64,000 nucleotides of DNA, taken from NCBI GenBank assembly GCA_021850485.1, contig JAJZLY010000030.1, positions 10,649 through 74,648 of the forward strand, written 5' to 3'. Below, piece by piece: positions 7,683 to 16,137 of the stretch. Under the pieces are notes generated by a model. The model saw only the letters and a list, made by a program, of their open reading frames with translations. It had not been told where the DNA came from and made no database searches. Source of the stretch: Bacillota bacterium. Its GTDB lineage: Bacteria > Bacillota > Sulfobacillia > JAJZYS01 > JAJZLH01. Numbering within the stretch: the stretch's first letter is position 1; each line of letters begins with the position of its first letter. The translations under genes were made by a program, and so were the position numbers.

Positions 7683-8339
7683 TCAGATGAGCCCCTTTCC
7701 GGGCAAGAAGCCGAATTGTTGGATCAGGGTGACAAGATGCGGATAGCCAAACAAGATGGCCGCATTGATCATGAAGAGCCCGGCCAGGAGGGTTAAGAGA
7801 TAGGGAACGAATGTAGCCTGGCGCCGGATCAGAGCCGTGCGGGCTTGCCGGGCGATCGACTCCTGGGCCGCCATGGTTTGACGGAGCGGGACACCCAGTG
7901 TTTCACCAGCGCGAATCGCGGAAATTAGGTTTCGGCCAGCTGGGAAGGCGAGATCCCTGGAGAGTCGAGCCAAGGCGGAAGAGAGATCAGAAGAGGCGAG
8001 TAGTTCCTCCCGAAAAGAGCGCAGAGGAAGACTGAGCGGTCCCATGACCTCGATCGGTAAATGCAGCATGGTGGCCACTACGCTCAGACCATCTTCAGCT
8101 GAGATTCGCAACAGCAACAACAGGTCGGGAATCCACGCCGCCCGGGCCTGCAGCTCTCGCCTCCAGATCAGGCGTTGGATGGCGGGACCGATCTGATACG
8201 CAGCGAGCAGAACAAAGGGGGTCAGCGGCGGCCACACCCAGCTCAGGCTGATGCCGACCAAACTAGCCGGGTGGGTGGGAGGACGTTTCCAGGCGACAGC
8301 GGCGAAAATTAGAGATATGCCCGCGAGGTATGTCACCAC
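7683..8339 (-). CDS. tadC: TadC-like inner membrane platform protein
   Basis: 218 residues of the type II secretion F family as used by Tad pili. There is an N-terminal membrane pair, a cytoplasmic helical domain (PDLLLLLRISAEDGLSV, with RAGETLGVPLRQTMAAQ later) and a C-terminal membrane helix. It starts with GTG overlapping the tadB stop by 7 bases and is followed immediately by the pilin gene, the typical Tad order. Confidence 0.85.
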   Translation of the reverse strand: MVTYLAGISLIFAAVAWKRPPTHPASLVGISLSWVWPPLTPFVLLAAYQIGPAIQRLIWRRELQARAAWIPDLLLLLRISAEDGLSVVATMLHLPIEVMGPLSLPLRSFREELLASSDLSSALARLSRDLAFPAGRNLISAIRAGETLGVPLRQTMAAQESIARQARTALIRRQATFVPYLLTLLAGLFMINAAILFGYPHLVTLIQQFGFLPGKGLI

Positions 8340-8989
8340 AGCAGCGACTCAGGCTGAAACCACGGAGTTGCAAGCATGCTGGCCGTGGTCAGGAGCACCC
8401 AGGCGCTGAGCCAGCGTCCAACGCCGACCTGAAAGAGGCTCGTGCTGGCGGGAGAGGCCACCACCGACGCGATGAGGATCACCTCGACACCAAAGAAGAG
8501 TCCGGTGGCGACCCCCAGAGCGGTCTGCTCGCTACGCCACTGGTTGGCCATGGTGACGCGTTGCTCGACCTCTTGCAGCAAAATCAGAAGGGGGCGCTGG
8601 TGGCTTAGGCCAGTGCGCACCGCATCGGCCGTGAACAACTGGCGCAACGAGGTCTGAAGCCAACGCGGTGCGCTGGGACTGTGTAGGAGAAATGTGACCT
8701 GATCTCCTCCGGCCGCCAGGATCTCGTCGGGTTGCAGGGTGAGCGTACTCATCTCCAGCATTGATTCCAGGCACCGTTCAGTTGCAGACAGGGTCTGACG
8801 CAGGCCGCGATTTCGCTGCCACTTGGTCCACGCCTGAGGGATGATGGCGGCAAGCAGTATGGCTGGAATCATGGTGACGCCGCCGCCCCAGAGCCATCCC
8901 GCCAGGGCGCCTACAGGTAGCAGAACAAGTCCACCGGACACCTGCCCGAAGACGACCGCCGCCAGGATAGCTACCAACCAGGCATTCAT
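8333..8989 (-). CDS. tadB: TadB-like inner membrane platform protein
   Basis: 218 residues with membrane segments at both ends and a cytoplasmic helical centre; GLSHQRPLLILLQEVEQRV is the region that resembles the T2SF domain. It is smaller than many TadB proteins and more divergent than the TadC that follows. The ATG overlaps the tadA stop by 4 bases. Confidence 0.75.
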   Translation of the reverse strand: MNAWLVAILAAVVFGQVSGGLVLLPVGALAGWLWGGGVTMIPAILLAAIIPQAWTKWQRNRGLRQTLSATERCLESMLEMSTLTLQPDEILAAGGDQVTFLLHSPSAPRWLQTSLRQLFTADAVRTGLSHQRPLLILLQEVEQRVTMANQWRSEQTALGVATGLFFGVEVILIASVVASPASTSLFQVGVGRWLSAWVLLTTASMLATPWFQPESLLW

Positions 8990-9987
8990 GAGCGCACCTG
9001 GCGACTGGACGACGGTGCCCAGGTGAAGTCACCGGTCTGATCCTCGATGGCGGCCACTACCGCCCCATGTGCTGACCGGGCCATCACGACCACCAAATCG
9101 ATTTCGCTGCGAAATGACTCTTCCAGAAAGCCGGTGGATGCCGACGGCATTGCCGTTTGCGCGAGCCATGCCAGGCGCTGGTGGACACGGTCTGCGGAGA
9201 GGGCGTGGATGGTGGCAAACGACCCCGAGTGACCGGAGGTCAGTGCCAGCAGCCACTCAAAGGCCTCACCGCCGCGCAGTTCACCGATGCCTAGCCGGTC
9301 CGGGCGCAGATGCAAGGCATGGCGGACCGCATCGCGCGTCGAGACGGCGAACCGGCCCTCACGGTTGGCCGGCCTCGTCTCCAGTTCCACCACGTGATGG
9401 TGGCAGCCGGCCAAGAACAACTCACGCACCTCCTCCACGACCACGATGCGGTCGTCTGCGGGCATCTGGGACACCATCCAGCGGGTCAGCGTCGTCTTGC
9501 CGGCGCCGGTGGGCCCGGCCACGATGAATGACCTGTGACTCTGGGAGATGGCGACCAGGAGATGTTCCACTTCGGCGTCAAAGGTACCGACCGCTCGAAG
9601 CGCATCCGTCGACCAGCGATCGGGACGGTGGACGCGCACCGAGATGGACGGCTCGAGCGAGTACGGGGGAATGGTCAGCCCAACCCGACAGTGTCCCAGG
9701 GTGATCGATTGGAAAGGTTGGGCCAGCGACAGGTCCCGCCCTCCGGCCGTGGCGAGGTGCAGGGCGAGGTCGAGGGCGACCACCACAGACCCAAGCGCGC
9801 CAGCGGCTAGCAGGTGCCCGTCCCGGCAGATGGTAACGGTGGTGCCGCAGACGAAGATGTCGGAGACCTGAGGATCTGCCAAAAAGGGGCGAAGGGGTCC
9901 CCACGGCGGTTCGCGCGGGTCGTCAGAGAGGTGTGGTGCGTCCCGGTTAAAGATCACCGATCGGTCGGGATTGCTCAACGGCTGCAA
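8986..9987 (-). CDS. tadA: TadA/CpaF-type secretion ATPase (VirB11 superfamily)
   Basis: Hexameric motor ATPase of Tad pili and a member of the VirB11 superfamily, so it could serve either a pilus or a secretion channel. Walker A is at about residues 155-163 (GPTGAGKTT), followed by an acidic Asp box (IVVVEEVRELFL), a Walker B-like region (RPDRLGIGELRGGEAFEWL) and the His box (GHSGSFATIHA). The TTG start at 9987 has GAGGTGA 6 bases upstream. 333 residues is short for CpaF because the N-terminal extension is missing. It overlaps tadZ by 41 bases. Confidence 0.92.
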   Translation of the reverse strand: MQPLSNPDRSVIFNRDAPHLSDDPREPPWGPLRPFLADPQVSDIFVCGTTVTICRDGHLLAAGALGSVVVALDLALHLATAGGRDLSLAQPFQSITLGHCRVGLTIPPYSLEPSISVRVHRPDRWSTDALRAVGTFDAEVEHLLVAISQSHRSFIVAGPTGAGKTTLTRWMVSQMPADDRIVVVEEVRELFLAGCHHHVVELETRPANREGRFAVSTRDAVRHALHLRPDRLGIGELRGGEAFEWLLALTSGHSGSFATIHALSADRVHQRLAWLAQTAMPSASTGFLEESFRSEIDLVVVMARSAHGAVVAAIEDQTGDFTWAPSSSRQVRS

Positions 9988-10873
9988 CAGATGTCACCTC
10001 GTGCATGCGAAGCCTATGGAAAAGGTCGCGAAAGGGGCTCAGGGCCGGTGTCGACAGCGGCTGGCCGGAGACCAGAAGATCAACCGGGGGAAAGCGCAGC
10101 CGCGGAATGGAAATGGCGCCCGCCTGCGGCGGGTGGCAGCGCCCCAAGATGTGGTTGGCAACCCGAAAGTCACCCCCGACCGCAGTCCGTCGCCGGAGAG
10201 CTGGGGCGCAGACCACGCTTACCGTTGCACCGTCGCCAGACTCGGCGGCTCCGTCCACAATGGTCACCGCTGGCCAGGCCGGCCGCGGGCTCTCCGCATC
10301 CACGATGAATCGCCCCAGTTGGGGCCCAAGGACCGGATGCCCGAGCAGGTAGGTCTGAAGCAATCGGTCTGTCGATCGATCGAGCAGATATGTGGCGGCT
10401 CCGCGCGACTGACTGTAGAGGAAGAGCCCGAGTGCGACCGTGCTCTGGCCGAGACTGCCGGAAGTTCGACGGCAGGAGATCAGTGTCGGAGGCGGCAGGG
10501 CAGCCGCTAGGAATTGCAGCAAGGTGTCACCGGAAAAAGGCCCGCTGAGCACATGCCGGATGCCCACCTGCCGAAGGCTGATGGTGACGGCGCGATCGAA
10601 GATGGAATCAGGGAGAATGTAGATGATCCGCTGCGGAGGGATCGCCAGCGTGCGCAGGAAGTCGGCCGGATGGGCGGGCATGTCCGGGAGGCTGTGACTC
10701 AGGACCAGCACCTCCGGCGCGTGCGCAGCGACAGCCGCAGCCAGCAGCGAAGCGGAGCGGACCTCGGCGAGGACCCGGATCGGCTCATGCTGCTCTAAGA
10801 ATCGGCAGACCGCGTCTTGATCCAACCGACTATGGGCGGCAACGACAATGCCGGGCCGGACTAGGGTATCCAT
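9947..10873 (-). CDS. Degenerate TadZ/CpaE-like protein
   Basis: 308 residues. The first 120 or so look like a receiver-type fold (VLVLSHSLPDMP) without a clear phospho-acceptor set, as in CpaE/TadZ. The second half has the layout of the MinD/ParA-like domain, but the deviant Walker A is reduced to SGSLGQSTVALGL with no lysine, so nucleotide binding is doubtful. Identification rests mainly on position between cpaB and tadA and on the two-domain layout. Start codon overlaps the cpaB stop. Confidence 0.6.
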   Translation of the reverse strand: MDTLVRPGIVVAAHSRLDQDAVCRFLEQHEPIRVLAEVRSASLLAAAVAAHAPEVLVLSHSLPDMPAHPADFLRTLAIPPQRIIYILPDSIFDRAVTISLRQVGIRHVLSGPFSGDTLLQFLAAALPPPTLISCRRTSGSLGQSTVALGLFLYSQSRGAATYLLDRSTDRLLQTYLLGHPVLGPQLGRFIVDAESPRPAWPAVTIVDGAAESGDGATVSVVCAPALRRRTAVGGDFRVANHILGRCHPPQAGAISIPRLRFPPVDLLVSGQPLSTPALSPFRDLFHRLRMHEVTSVAAVEQSRPIGDL

Positions 10874-11436
10874 GGCAGGACAACGACCTTCCCGGAACTG
10901 ACGGCGAACTCCACCAGTTCCGCTTGTGCCTGGGACAAGCTGACCGCCACGAAGCTCCCCTGGGGTGTTGTTGAGGTGCTGCTGACCATCGCCCTGGGAA
11001 CCAGCACTTGGGGTGGAGTACCGCTGAGCAAGAGCATCACGGCAGCCTTGGGGCCAAGGTCTGGAGGCAATGTAGTAACGGGGATGCTAACTTCCAGCTG
11101 TGAGAGGGGTGGAGCTGCGGGGGCCCTGCCATGCGTCAGAGCACCCGCACAGACGATCGCATTGGCCGGAAGTGCGTTGCGCAGGTGCCAGCCGACTGGC
11201 GACCGACGAACGGCGCCGGGAGGAAGGGCCGAGCCGACCACTGCCGACAGAGCGCGCAGGTCGGAACTCACCAGGGTGGCACCTGCTGGCAGGGCGCGGG
11301 CGGTCACCCACACCGTGGTCGTCGGTGTGCGGGCCGGAAGCAGGGCCAAGACCAAAGCCACCGAGGAGAGCCCCAGTGGGACCATCGACCACAGCTTGTG
11401 CCCGGACTGGAGGGCGGGAAGACGAAAAAATCCCAT
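10861..11436 (-). CDS. cpaB: CpaB/RcpC-like SAF-domain pilus assembly protein
   Basis: 191 residues: an N-terminal membrane helix (PLGLSSVALVLALLPA) and then a SAF domain (VWVTARALPAGATLVSSDLR), as in Flp pilus assembly protein CpaB. In diderms CpaB works near the secretin; here, in an apparent monoderm, it may organise the cell-wall passage. GGGAGG lies 7 bases before the ATG. It lies between the VirB4-like and TadZ-like genes. Confidence 0.85.
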   Translation of the reverse strand: MGFFRLPALQSGHKLWSMVPLGLSSVALVLALLPARTPTTTVWVTARALPAGATLVSSDLRALSAVVGSALPPGAVRRSPVGWHLRNALPANAIVCAGALTHGRAPAAPPLSQLEVSIPVTTLPPDLGPKAAVMLLLSGTPPQVLVPRAMVSSTSTTPQGSFVAVSLSQAQAELVEFAVSSGKVVVLPWIP

Positions 11437-11448
11437 GGTGCCGCCTCC

Positions 11449-13326
11449 CTAGCGAAGCGAGATGGGGGTGGTATCAGTAATCGATGCCTCCAAAGCATTG
11501 AGGCTAAGTCTGACGGGACGGACGCCGTCATCAATCAACAGGGCCTCGCCAGGCTGGGCCACAGACAGCCAGTGGGTGGGCCGATGCGACAGCTGGTATC
11601 TCTCGCAGATCAATCGCAGGTCATCTGCACTCTGCCGAAAGAGCACCAGCATCCCGGCATTGGACAGCATCAGCCGCCCATCGTCTGCCAGCAGGAAGTC
11701 CCCGACGTTTTGCGTGATTCCCGTGAAGCTGACCCCGGCCTTGCGTGAGCGCTTGAGGAACGACAGCAGACCCTGCCGGACTTGGGGATGGTGCAAGAAG
11801 AGGTGCACCTCATCGAGAGTCACGGACAAGGGGTACCCCTGTTGTCGGTGGACGCGCAGCCAGTCTCCGACCAACTCGAGGAGTAAGGGCACTGCAGCAG
11901 CGACCGTCTCAGCGTCTGCCTGAGCCAGATTGAATGAGATGATGCGGTGATCCGGGAAGCGGCGCAGAGGGCCAGAAAAACCGCGCAACGGGCCGTCAGC
12001 GTACGGCCAGACAGCAGGGTACAGGGGATCACTACTGGGAATGCGCCGCAGCAGGTCTCGAAAGGTTGGCGCGGTCGTCTGCCGGTAGCAATCGGTGAGT
12101 AGCAGCCTGAGCCGGAGCACTTCTGCCGATCCCAGAGAGCCGGCCAGCAGTGGCGGGATCCGCAGAAGTTTGCCCTCCAGGTCGCCTGGTTGCGGGGCCG
12201 CCAGCGGATTGAGATGGCCGCTATTGGTGCCGATTGGGATGGACATCCCCTGCAGATGGCGGACCAGCAACTCGTACTCACCCTCGGGATCGAAGACGAT
12301 GGCCCGCGCTTGCGTTGACTCCAGCCGACGAAGTAGCTCCACTTTGCTAAACGTTGACTTGCCACTCCCGGGAAGGCCGAGAACGAATGCGGACGGATTG
12401 GCCTTGCGGCGGTCGTGACTGACCAGAGCGCGGTGATCCGGATCGATCCCGATGAACAGGTCGCGGCGGTCGCTTATCGGTGGCGCCGACCACTCGTATA
12501 GACCCAGGTGAATTAGGGTCTGGGCGTCAAGCATGCGAACCAAAGGAGGCATGGCTGAGAAGTGATCGCCGAACAAGGTCGACAGCTGTGCCTGTTGGAA
12601 GGGAACCGGCGAGAACGTGAATCCAAGTCCCTGCGCCAGTTGCTGAAACGAACGGGGCGCCGGGTCTGCAGGTGATCCGGAAACAGCGGCCACAAGACCA
12701 ACCCTGAACAGTCGATTCATCCGACCAGAGACCTGCCCTAGTAGCGCCTCCGCGTCCTGTGCGGACTGCTGGAAGGCGGGATCCTTTGCGCTGTGTGGGC
12801 GAAGCACCCGCAGCCGGTGGCGGAGCATGCGGGTCGCCTCGTGGGCCGGCAGGGGCCGACAGTCAACGAGCAGATCCAGACCGGTCGGGAAGGTGAAGAG
12901 CGGAGCCAGAAGGTCCGGAGAGACCTGAGCCGGCCACCTGACCGCCATCAGCATGGTGATGTCTCCTCTGGCCCCGGAGAGATGGCGAAGGTGCTCGGTG
13001 GCTGGGGAGCCACCCGGGGCCGCGAGCAGAGGGTCGGGGCGGTCAAGGTGCAGATGGCGGGCGATGGGGTGGACTGACGAGCGGCCGGGGGTGAGCAGGT
13101 GGAGTTCCATGTGCAGCAGATCGATGGGAGGTGAGAGCCTGGAGCGGGTGAGATGGTCGAGGTACGAATGGGTGCCGGAGGCGACCTCGCTCAGGGGTCG
13201 AGACCTGTACCAGAATTTAATGTCGTGAGGGACACTGAGGAGAAAGTTCAAATCCTGAGCCTGTAGCGAGGTTAGGTCGTCATCTGGCAGCCACCGCACC
13301 GGGATAGGGTGGATCAGTTCGACCAC
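11449..13326 (-). CDS. virB4: VirB4-like conjugation/secretion ATPase
   Basis: 625 residues. Walker A at about 314-322 (GLPGSGKST), then FDPEGEYELL, and Walker B near 501 (LDEVHLFLH) followed by KRSRKAGVSFTGITQNVGDF, the layout of VirB4/TraC/ConE-type T4SS ATPases. The N-terminal half is the less conserved VirB4 N-domain. The GTG at 13326 with GAGG upstream is chosen because longer versions would overlap the preceding gene fully. It is embedded between a PrgI-like and a SAF-domain gene, so it is part of the hybrid cluster. Confidence 0.92.
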   Translation of the reverse strand: MVELIHPIPVRWLPDDDLTSLQAQDLNFLLSVPHDIKFWYRSRPLSEVASGTHSYLDHLTRSRLSPPIDLLHMELHLLTPGRSSVHPIARHLHLDRPDPLLAAPGGSPATEHLRHLSGARGDITMLMAVRWPAQVSPDLLAPLFTFPTGLDLLVDCRPLPAHEATRMLRHRLRVLRPHSAKDPAFQQSAQDAEALLGQVSGRMNRLFRVGLVAAVSGSPADPAPRSFQQLAQGLGFTFSPVPFQQAQLSTLFGDHFSAMPPLVRMLDAQTLIHLGLYEWSAPPISDRRDLFIGIDPDHRALVSHDRRKANPSAFVLGLPGSGKSTFSKVELLRRLESTQARAIVFDPEGEYELLVRHLQGMSIPIGTNSGHLNPLAAPQPGDLEGKLLRIPPLLAGSLGSAEVLRLRLLLTDCYRQTTAPTFRDLLRRIPSSDPLYPAVWPYADGPLRGFSGPLRRFPDHRIISFNLAQADAETVAAAVPLLLELVGDWLRVHRQQGYPLSVTLDEVHLFLHHPQVRQGLLSFLKRSRKAGVSFTGITQNVGDFLLADDGRLMLSNAGMLVLFRQSADDLRLICERYQLSHRPTHWLSVAQPGEALLIDDGVRPVRLSLNALEASITDTTPISLR

Positions 13327-13334
13327 GACAGACC

Positions 13335-13649
13335 TCAGGTGCGGCCAAGGCGGGTGGCGACCTCTGTGCCTTGGCGTCGTCGCCGGACGCCTCGGCGCAG
13401 ACTCCATAGGACGGCCCAGGTGAGCAAAAGCCGTACGGAAATCCCGTCGACCGCGCCGAAACCGACCACGAGGAACGTCGCCCACAGGCAGATCACCAGC
13501 GCGCCAAAGGCGGCCGAAGAAGAGGTCATCAGCTGGAACGACACGATGACTAAGACCACGCCCACCAGCGCAGTCCAAGCATCGAGTCCCCACAGCACAG
13601 GCTCAGCCGTTTGCAGCAAATCCTGAGGAACATGGTGGTGGGAGCGCAT
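13335..13649 (-). CDS. PrgI/VirB3-like small membrane protein
   Basis: 104 residues with two or three hydrophobic segments (LDAWTALVGVVLVIVSF and two further ones) and a basic C-terminus. Size, topology and position immediately before virB4 fit the PrgI/VirB3 slot of Gram-positive T4SS. There is no recognisable sequence signature, so the name is inferred mainly from context. Confidence 0.65.
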   Translation of the reverse strand: MRSHHHVPQDLLQTAEPVLWGLDAWTALVGVVLVIVSFQLMTSSSAAFGALVICLWATFLVVGFGAVDGISVRLLLTWAVLWSLRRGVRRRRQGTEVATRLGRT

Positions 13650-13673
13650 ATGGACGGCACCTCTGCTTTCGTC

Positions 13674-14426
13674 TTAGAAGTTCAGCCATTGAGCCGCCAG
13701 CATCCAGGCTGGAGCGTCGCGTCTGGCTCCAGTAACCATCGCTCGCAATAGAGCGGGGGCACGGATCATGAGGTAGAGGGCGGCGAGTCCAACCAGTGCG
13801 TTGGCTGGGCCTAGACCCTCTAGGCCAGACAGACCCCGGGACAAAACCAACACGAAGGCCTGCACCGTCTGAACCAACGTGATCACCACGAGCTCTTGCA
13901 GATACCTGCCTCCGATCGGCCGAGATACTGGCCAAGCCAGGGCCATCAGGCCCAGCGGCGATATGGTTGCCAGAAACATCAACTCGATCGCTCTGATCAG
14001 ATAGACGACTGTCAGAATCAGGAGCAGGACAAGGTAGGGCAGCCAGAAGACGAGGTCGGCGAGCACCCGGGTTGGCAGCGATACGGGAGTGAGCTGAAGA
14101 GCGACCTGAGAAGCCAGAGAGGAGATGAGAGCGTTGTTCAGGCGGATGAGAAAGATGCAAATGCGCATGGAGAGCAATGCCAAGATCAGGGTCGAACCCA
14201 GGGAGATGACCAACCGCAGCCAGTCGACTCTTACACCGGAGATCATCTGAGAGGCAGTCAGCAGGACAAGCAAGAGGGCACAAACACCGACCAGCGATAG
14301 GGAGAAGTGCCACAGGGAAGCGACGATGGGAAGCAACCAGACGTCTGGTGTGATTGCGACCAATGGGGCGAGAACCCCAAATACGCTCTGCAGCACCGGT
14401 TGAACGGCTCCGGCGATGATGTTCAA
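13674..14426 (-). CDS. VirB6/TrbL-like polytopic membrane protein
   Basis: 250 residues with at least six hydrophobic segments and charged loops. The TTG at 14426 overlaps the previous stop as TTGA, with GGGGG about 8 bases upstream; the same frame is open further but would run through the previous gene. It is the expected size and topology for a T4SS channel subunit of the VirB6/TrbL type, and lies two genes before virB4. Confidence 0.7.
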   Translation of the reverse strand: MNIIAGAVQPVLQSVFGVLAPLVAITPDVWLLPIVASLWHFSLSLVGVCALLLVLLTASQMISGVRVDWLRLVISLGSTLILALLSMRICIFLIRLNNALISSLASQVALQLTPVSLPTRVLADLVFWLPYLVLLLILTVVYLIRAIELMFLATISPLGLMALAWPVSRPIGGRYLQELVVITLVQTVQAFVLVLSRGLSGLEGLGPANALVGLAALYLMIRAPALLRAMVTGARRDAPAWMLAAQWLNF

Positions 14427-14662
14427 AAGGGCGCCCCCTGCCCTGCCCACGAATAGACAAGACGCACCAAGTCCTGGGCGAATACCACCACCACGAGCCC
14501 ACCGACAACGGCGGCCAAGTGCTTCCAGGCGTGACTGCGCTGGCTGGGGTTGTCTCCGCTGGTCCACAGGAGATAGCCACCCCACAGCAAGAACAAGACA
14601 CTGGCTGTGCCCAGCCATGCCTGGACAGAAGAGATGACGTTAAGAAGAAAGTGCTGAACCAT
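14423..14662 (-). CDS. VirB2/TrbC-like two-helix pilin-type protein
   Basis: 79 residues with two hydrophobic helices (AWLGTASVLFLLWGGYLLW and AAVVGGLVVVVFAQDLVRLV) joined by a short polar loop, as in VirB2/TrbC-type small subunits. It is the first gene of the minus-strand cluster; AAAGGAG lies about 9 bases before the ATG. The assignment is by topology and context, not by motif. Confidence 0.65.
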   Translation of the reverse strand: MVQHFLLNVISSVQAWLGTASVLFLLWGGYLLWTSGDNPSQRSHAWKHLAAVVGGLVVVVFAQDLVRLVYSWAGQGAPF

Positions 14663-14905
14663 GCCTCATGCTCCTTTGGCTGCCAAGGCGCCGACGACAA
14701 GCGGCCCACGGGCGCGTCTGGTGCATCGTCCGGGCATGGTCTGCAAGCCGCATCGATCACAAGGCTACCTGCCGACATCACACTGTCCCTCCCAGTGCTG
14801 TTAACGCACCAGAAGGGTTCGAAACGCCGATCGCGACGCCTGCCCACAAATAAGTAAACTTACCAGATACTGGATATGTCTAAACGGTGTCTTTCTTCCC
14901 TGCTC

Positions 14906-15367
14906 TTAGGTCGAGGCGGCAAGAGCAGCTTGGAGTTCAACCATGTCCAGGGACTGCTGCGGGTTGGCCTGCGCCCGCAGGTAGCGCACGGTCCCTCCTC
15001 GGTCGATAATCGCCGTTGCGCTGGTTTGAAGCGTCCCGGCGAGCACTCTGGGAAGCGCCAGAGCGGCATACAGGCTGCGCGTGGGGTCAGCCAGCAGGGG
15101 GATAGACAAGGACATGGAGGCGACCCGGCGGTCGCATGCGGCCTGAGTAGCCGGTGCTACGGCAATGCCGGCAATGTCTGCCTTTGCCCAGAGAGTGCTC
15201 TGCGCAGCTAACTGCCGCGCGTTTCGTTGGCAGGCAATTCAGGTCACGGCCCGCATCAGGTGGACGGCCGTGAGGCGGTGCTCAGAAAACAGCTGACGCC
15301 AGGTACGATCTGCTGCGACTTGGGAGTCAAGTACAAGGTCCGAGAGTGGCACATCAATAATACTCAT
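14906..15367 (-). CDS. Redoxin (AhpC/TSA-like), probable selenoprotein with in-frame UGA
   Basis: From ATG 15367 the frame is open to TAA at 14906 except for one TGA at 15239-15241 (codon 43). The protein reads AVHLMRAVT-U-IACQRNARQL, so the TGA falls where peroxiredoxin-like proteins have their redox cysteine and leaves a U-x-x-C motif with Cys46. Downstream, LLADPTRSLYAALALPRV and AIIDRGGTVRYLRAQAN continue the AhpC/TSA-like fold to 153 residues. A short hairpin follows the TGA. Selenocysteine insertion explains this better than a nonsense mutation, since both sides keep family features, but the selenocysteine machinery is not in the window. Likely a thiol/selenol peroxidase-like redox enzyme. 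It is divergent from the VOC gene. Confidence 0.75.
15212..15233 (-). promoter_or_regulatory. Candidate bacterial SECIS hairpin
   Basis: On the mRNA, CUGCC at 6-10 bases after the UGA pairs with GGCAG at 23-27, enclosing a second short CG/CG stem and a small loop centred about 17 bases after the UGA. That distance fits bacterial SECIS elements. The stem is short, and an alternative hairpin (GCAG-TTAG-CTGC) lies slightly further on. Confidence 0.4.
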
Positions 15368-15425
15368 GGGTCAGCCCCGCCTCTGCTGCAACGAGTGGCA
15401 AGCGCCAAGGAAAGGAGCCCGGCAG

Positions 15426-15815
15426 ATGGACGGCCGTATTTCGGTGGTGTCCGTGCCAGTATCCGACCAAGACCAAGCAAAACTATTCTATACCCAGGTG
15501 TTGGGCTTTTCGTCAGTGGTCGACCGAACCTTTGATGCCAATGGCGAAGACCAACGCTGGGTGATGCTCGCACCGCCCGGCGGTGGCACAGCCATTACGC
15601 TTGTCACTTGGTTTGAGACCATGCCGCCCGGTTCCCTCAAGGGCATGGTCATGTCAGTCCCGGACATTGAGCAGGCGGTCCAGCACCTGACCAATTGTGG
15701 CGTGGCCGGTGCCTCCGAACCCATCCAGCAAGCACCCTGGGGTCGCTGGATTGTGATCGAGGACCCCGATGGCAACAGCTGGGTGGTCCAGCAGGATATC
15801 GTGCCGCCGGTCTGA
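15426..15815 (+). CDS. VOC-superfamily (glyoxalase/bleomycin-resistance fold) protein
   Basis: 129 residues with two beta-alpha-beta-beta-beta units: ISVVSVPVSDQDQAKLFYTQVLGF and GMVMSVPDIEQAVQHL, ending IEDPDGNSWVVQQ. This is the common small VOC layout; metal ligands may include the late Glu in IEDPDGN. The ATG at 15426 is preceded by AAGGAG; a longer frame exists but lacks similarity. Substrate unknown. Confidence 0.9.
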   Translation: MDGRISVVSVPVSDQDQAKLFYTQVLGFSSVVDRTFDANGEDQRWVMLAPPGGGTAITLVTWFETMPPGSLKGMVMSVPDIEQAVQHLTNCGVAGASEPIQQAPWGRWIVIEDPDGNSWVVQQDIVPPV

Positions 15816-15825
15816 GATCGGTCCT

Positions 15826-15854
15826 TTGACAGCGTGTTAGCCGGTCTTTATACT
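15826..15854 (+). promoter_or_regulatory. Sigma-A promoter of the metG leader
   Basis: A perfect TTGACA, a 17-base spacer and TATACT, just downstream of the VOC stop codon and upstream of the T-box leader. Confidence 0.85.
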
Positions 15855-15860
15855 TACCGC

Positions 15861-16103
15861 TACAATCCCGATACGTGCGATGACAGGGGAAGAGTATCGT
15901 CGGGGGCGGGCGCAGAGAACCAGGTGGCGGTGAGAGCCTGGTCCCAGCCGACGAGCAGATGACCCCCGGGAGCAGCCGCAAGGCCGGTTTGCCACCGATA
16001 GCAGGCGAGGGGCCGAGGGCCCCGCACGAGCCCATCCGCACGGGATGGGGAAAAGGGTGGTACCGCGACTCACGTCGCCCCTGTTGGGGCGGCTTTTTTG
16101 TTT
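15861..16103 (+). promoter_or_regulatory. Methionine T-box leader of metG
   Basis: This untranslated stretch holds a complete T-box. Stem I begins with the GATGACAGGGGAAGAGTA region; CGTCGG pairs with CCGACG, leaving a specifier loop that shows ATG at 15959-15961 (methionine). The T-box AGGGTGGTACCGCG is at 16054-16067 and its UGGU matches the ACCA end of tRNA-Met. The terminator is an 8-bp stem at 16074-16093 followed by six T. Uncharged tRNA-Met should favour antitermination and raise metG expression. Confidence 0.95.
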
Positions 16104-16137
16104 CCTGGCCGGTTGCAACCTGTGAGGAGGAATAGAG

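Noticed and set aside
13603-14847. Long minus-strand frame (414 codons) with an ATG after GGGAGGG upstream of the T4SS cluster
   Set aside because: It runs through the VirB2- and VirB6-like genes in another frame and its protein shows no family features; the overlapping genes have better topology and start sites.
14906-15367. Reading the redoxin gene as a nonsense-mutated pseudogene
   Set aside because: Only one stop, at the redox residue, with intact flanks and a following hairpin; selenocysteine explains it better, though sel genes are not visible here.
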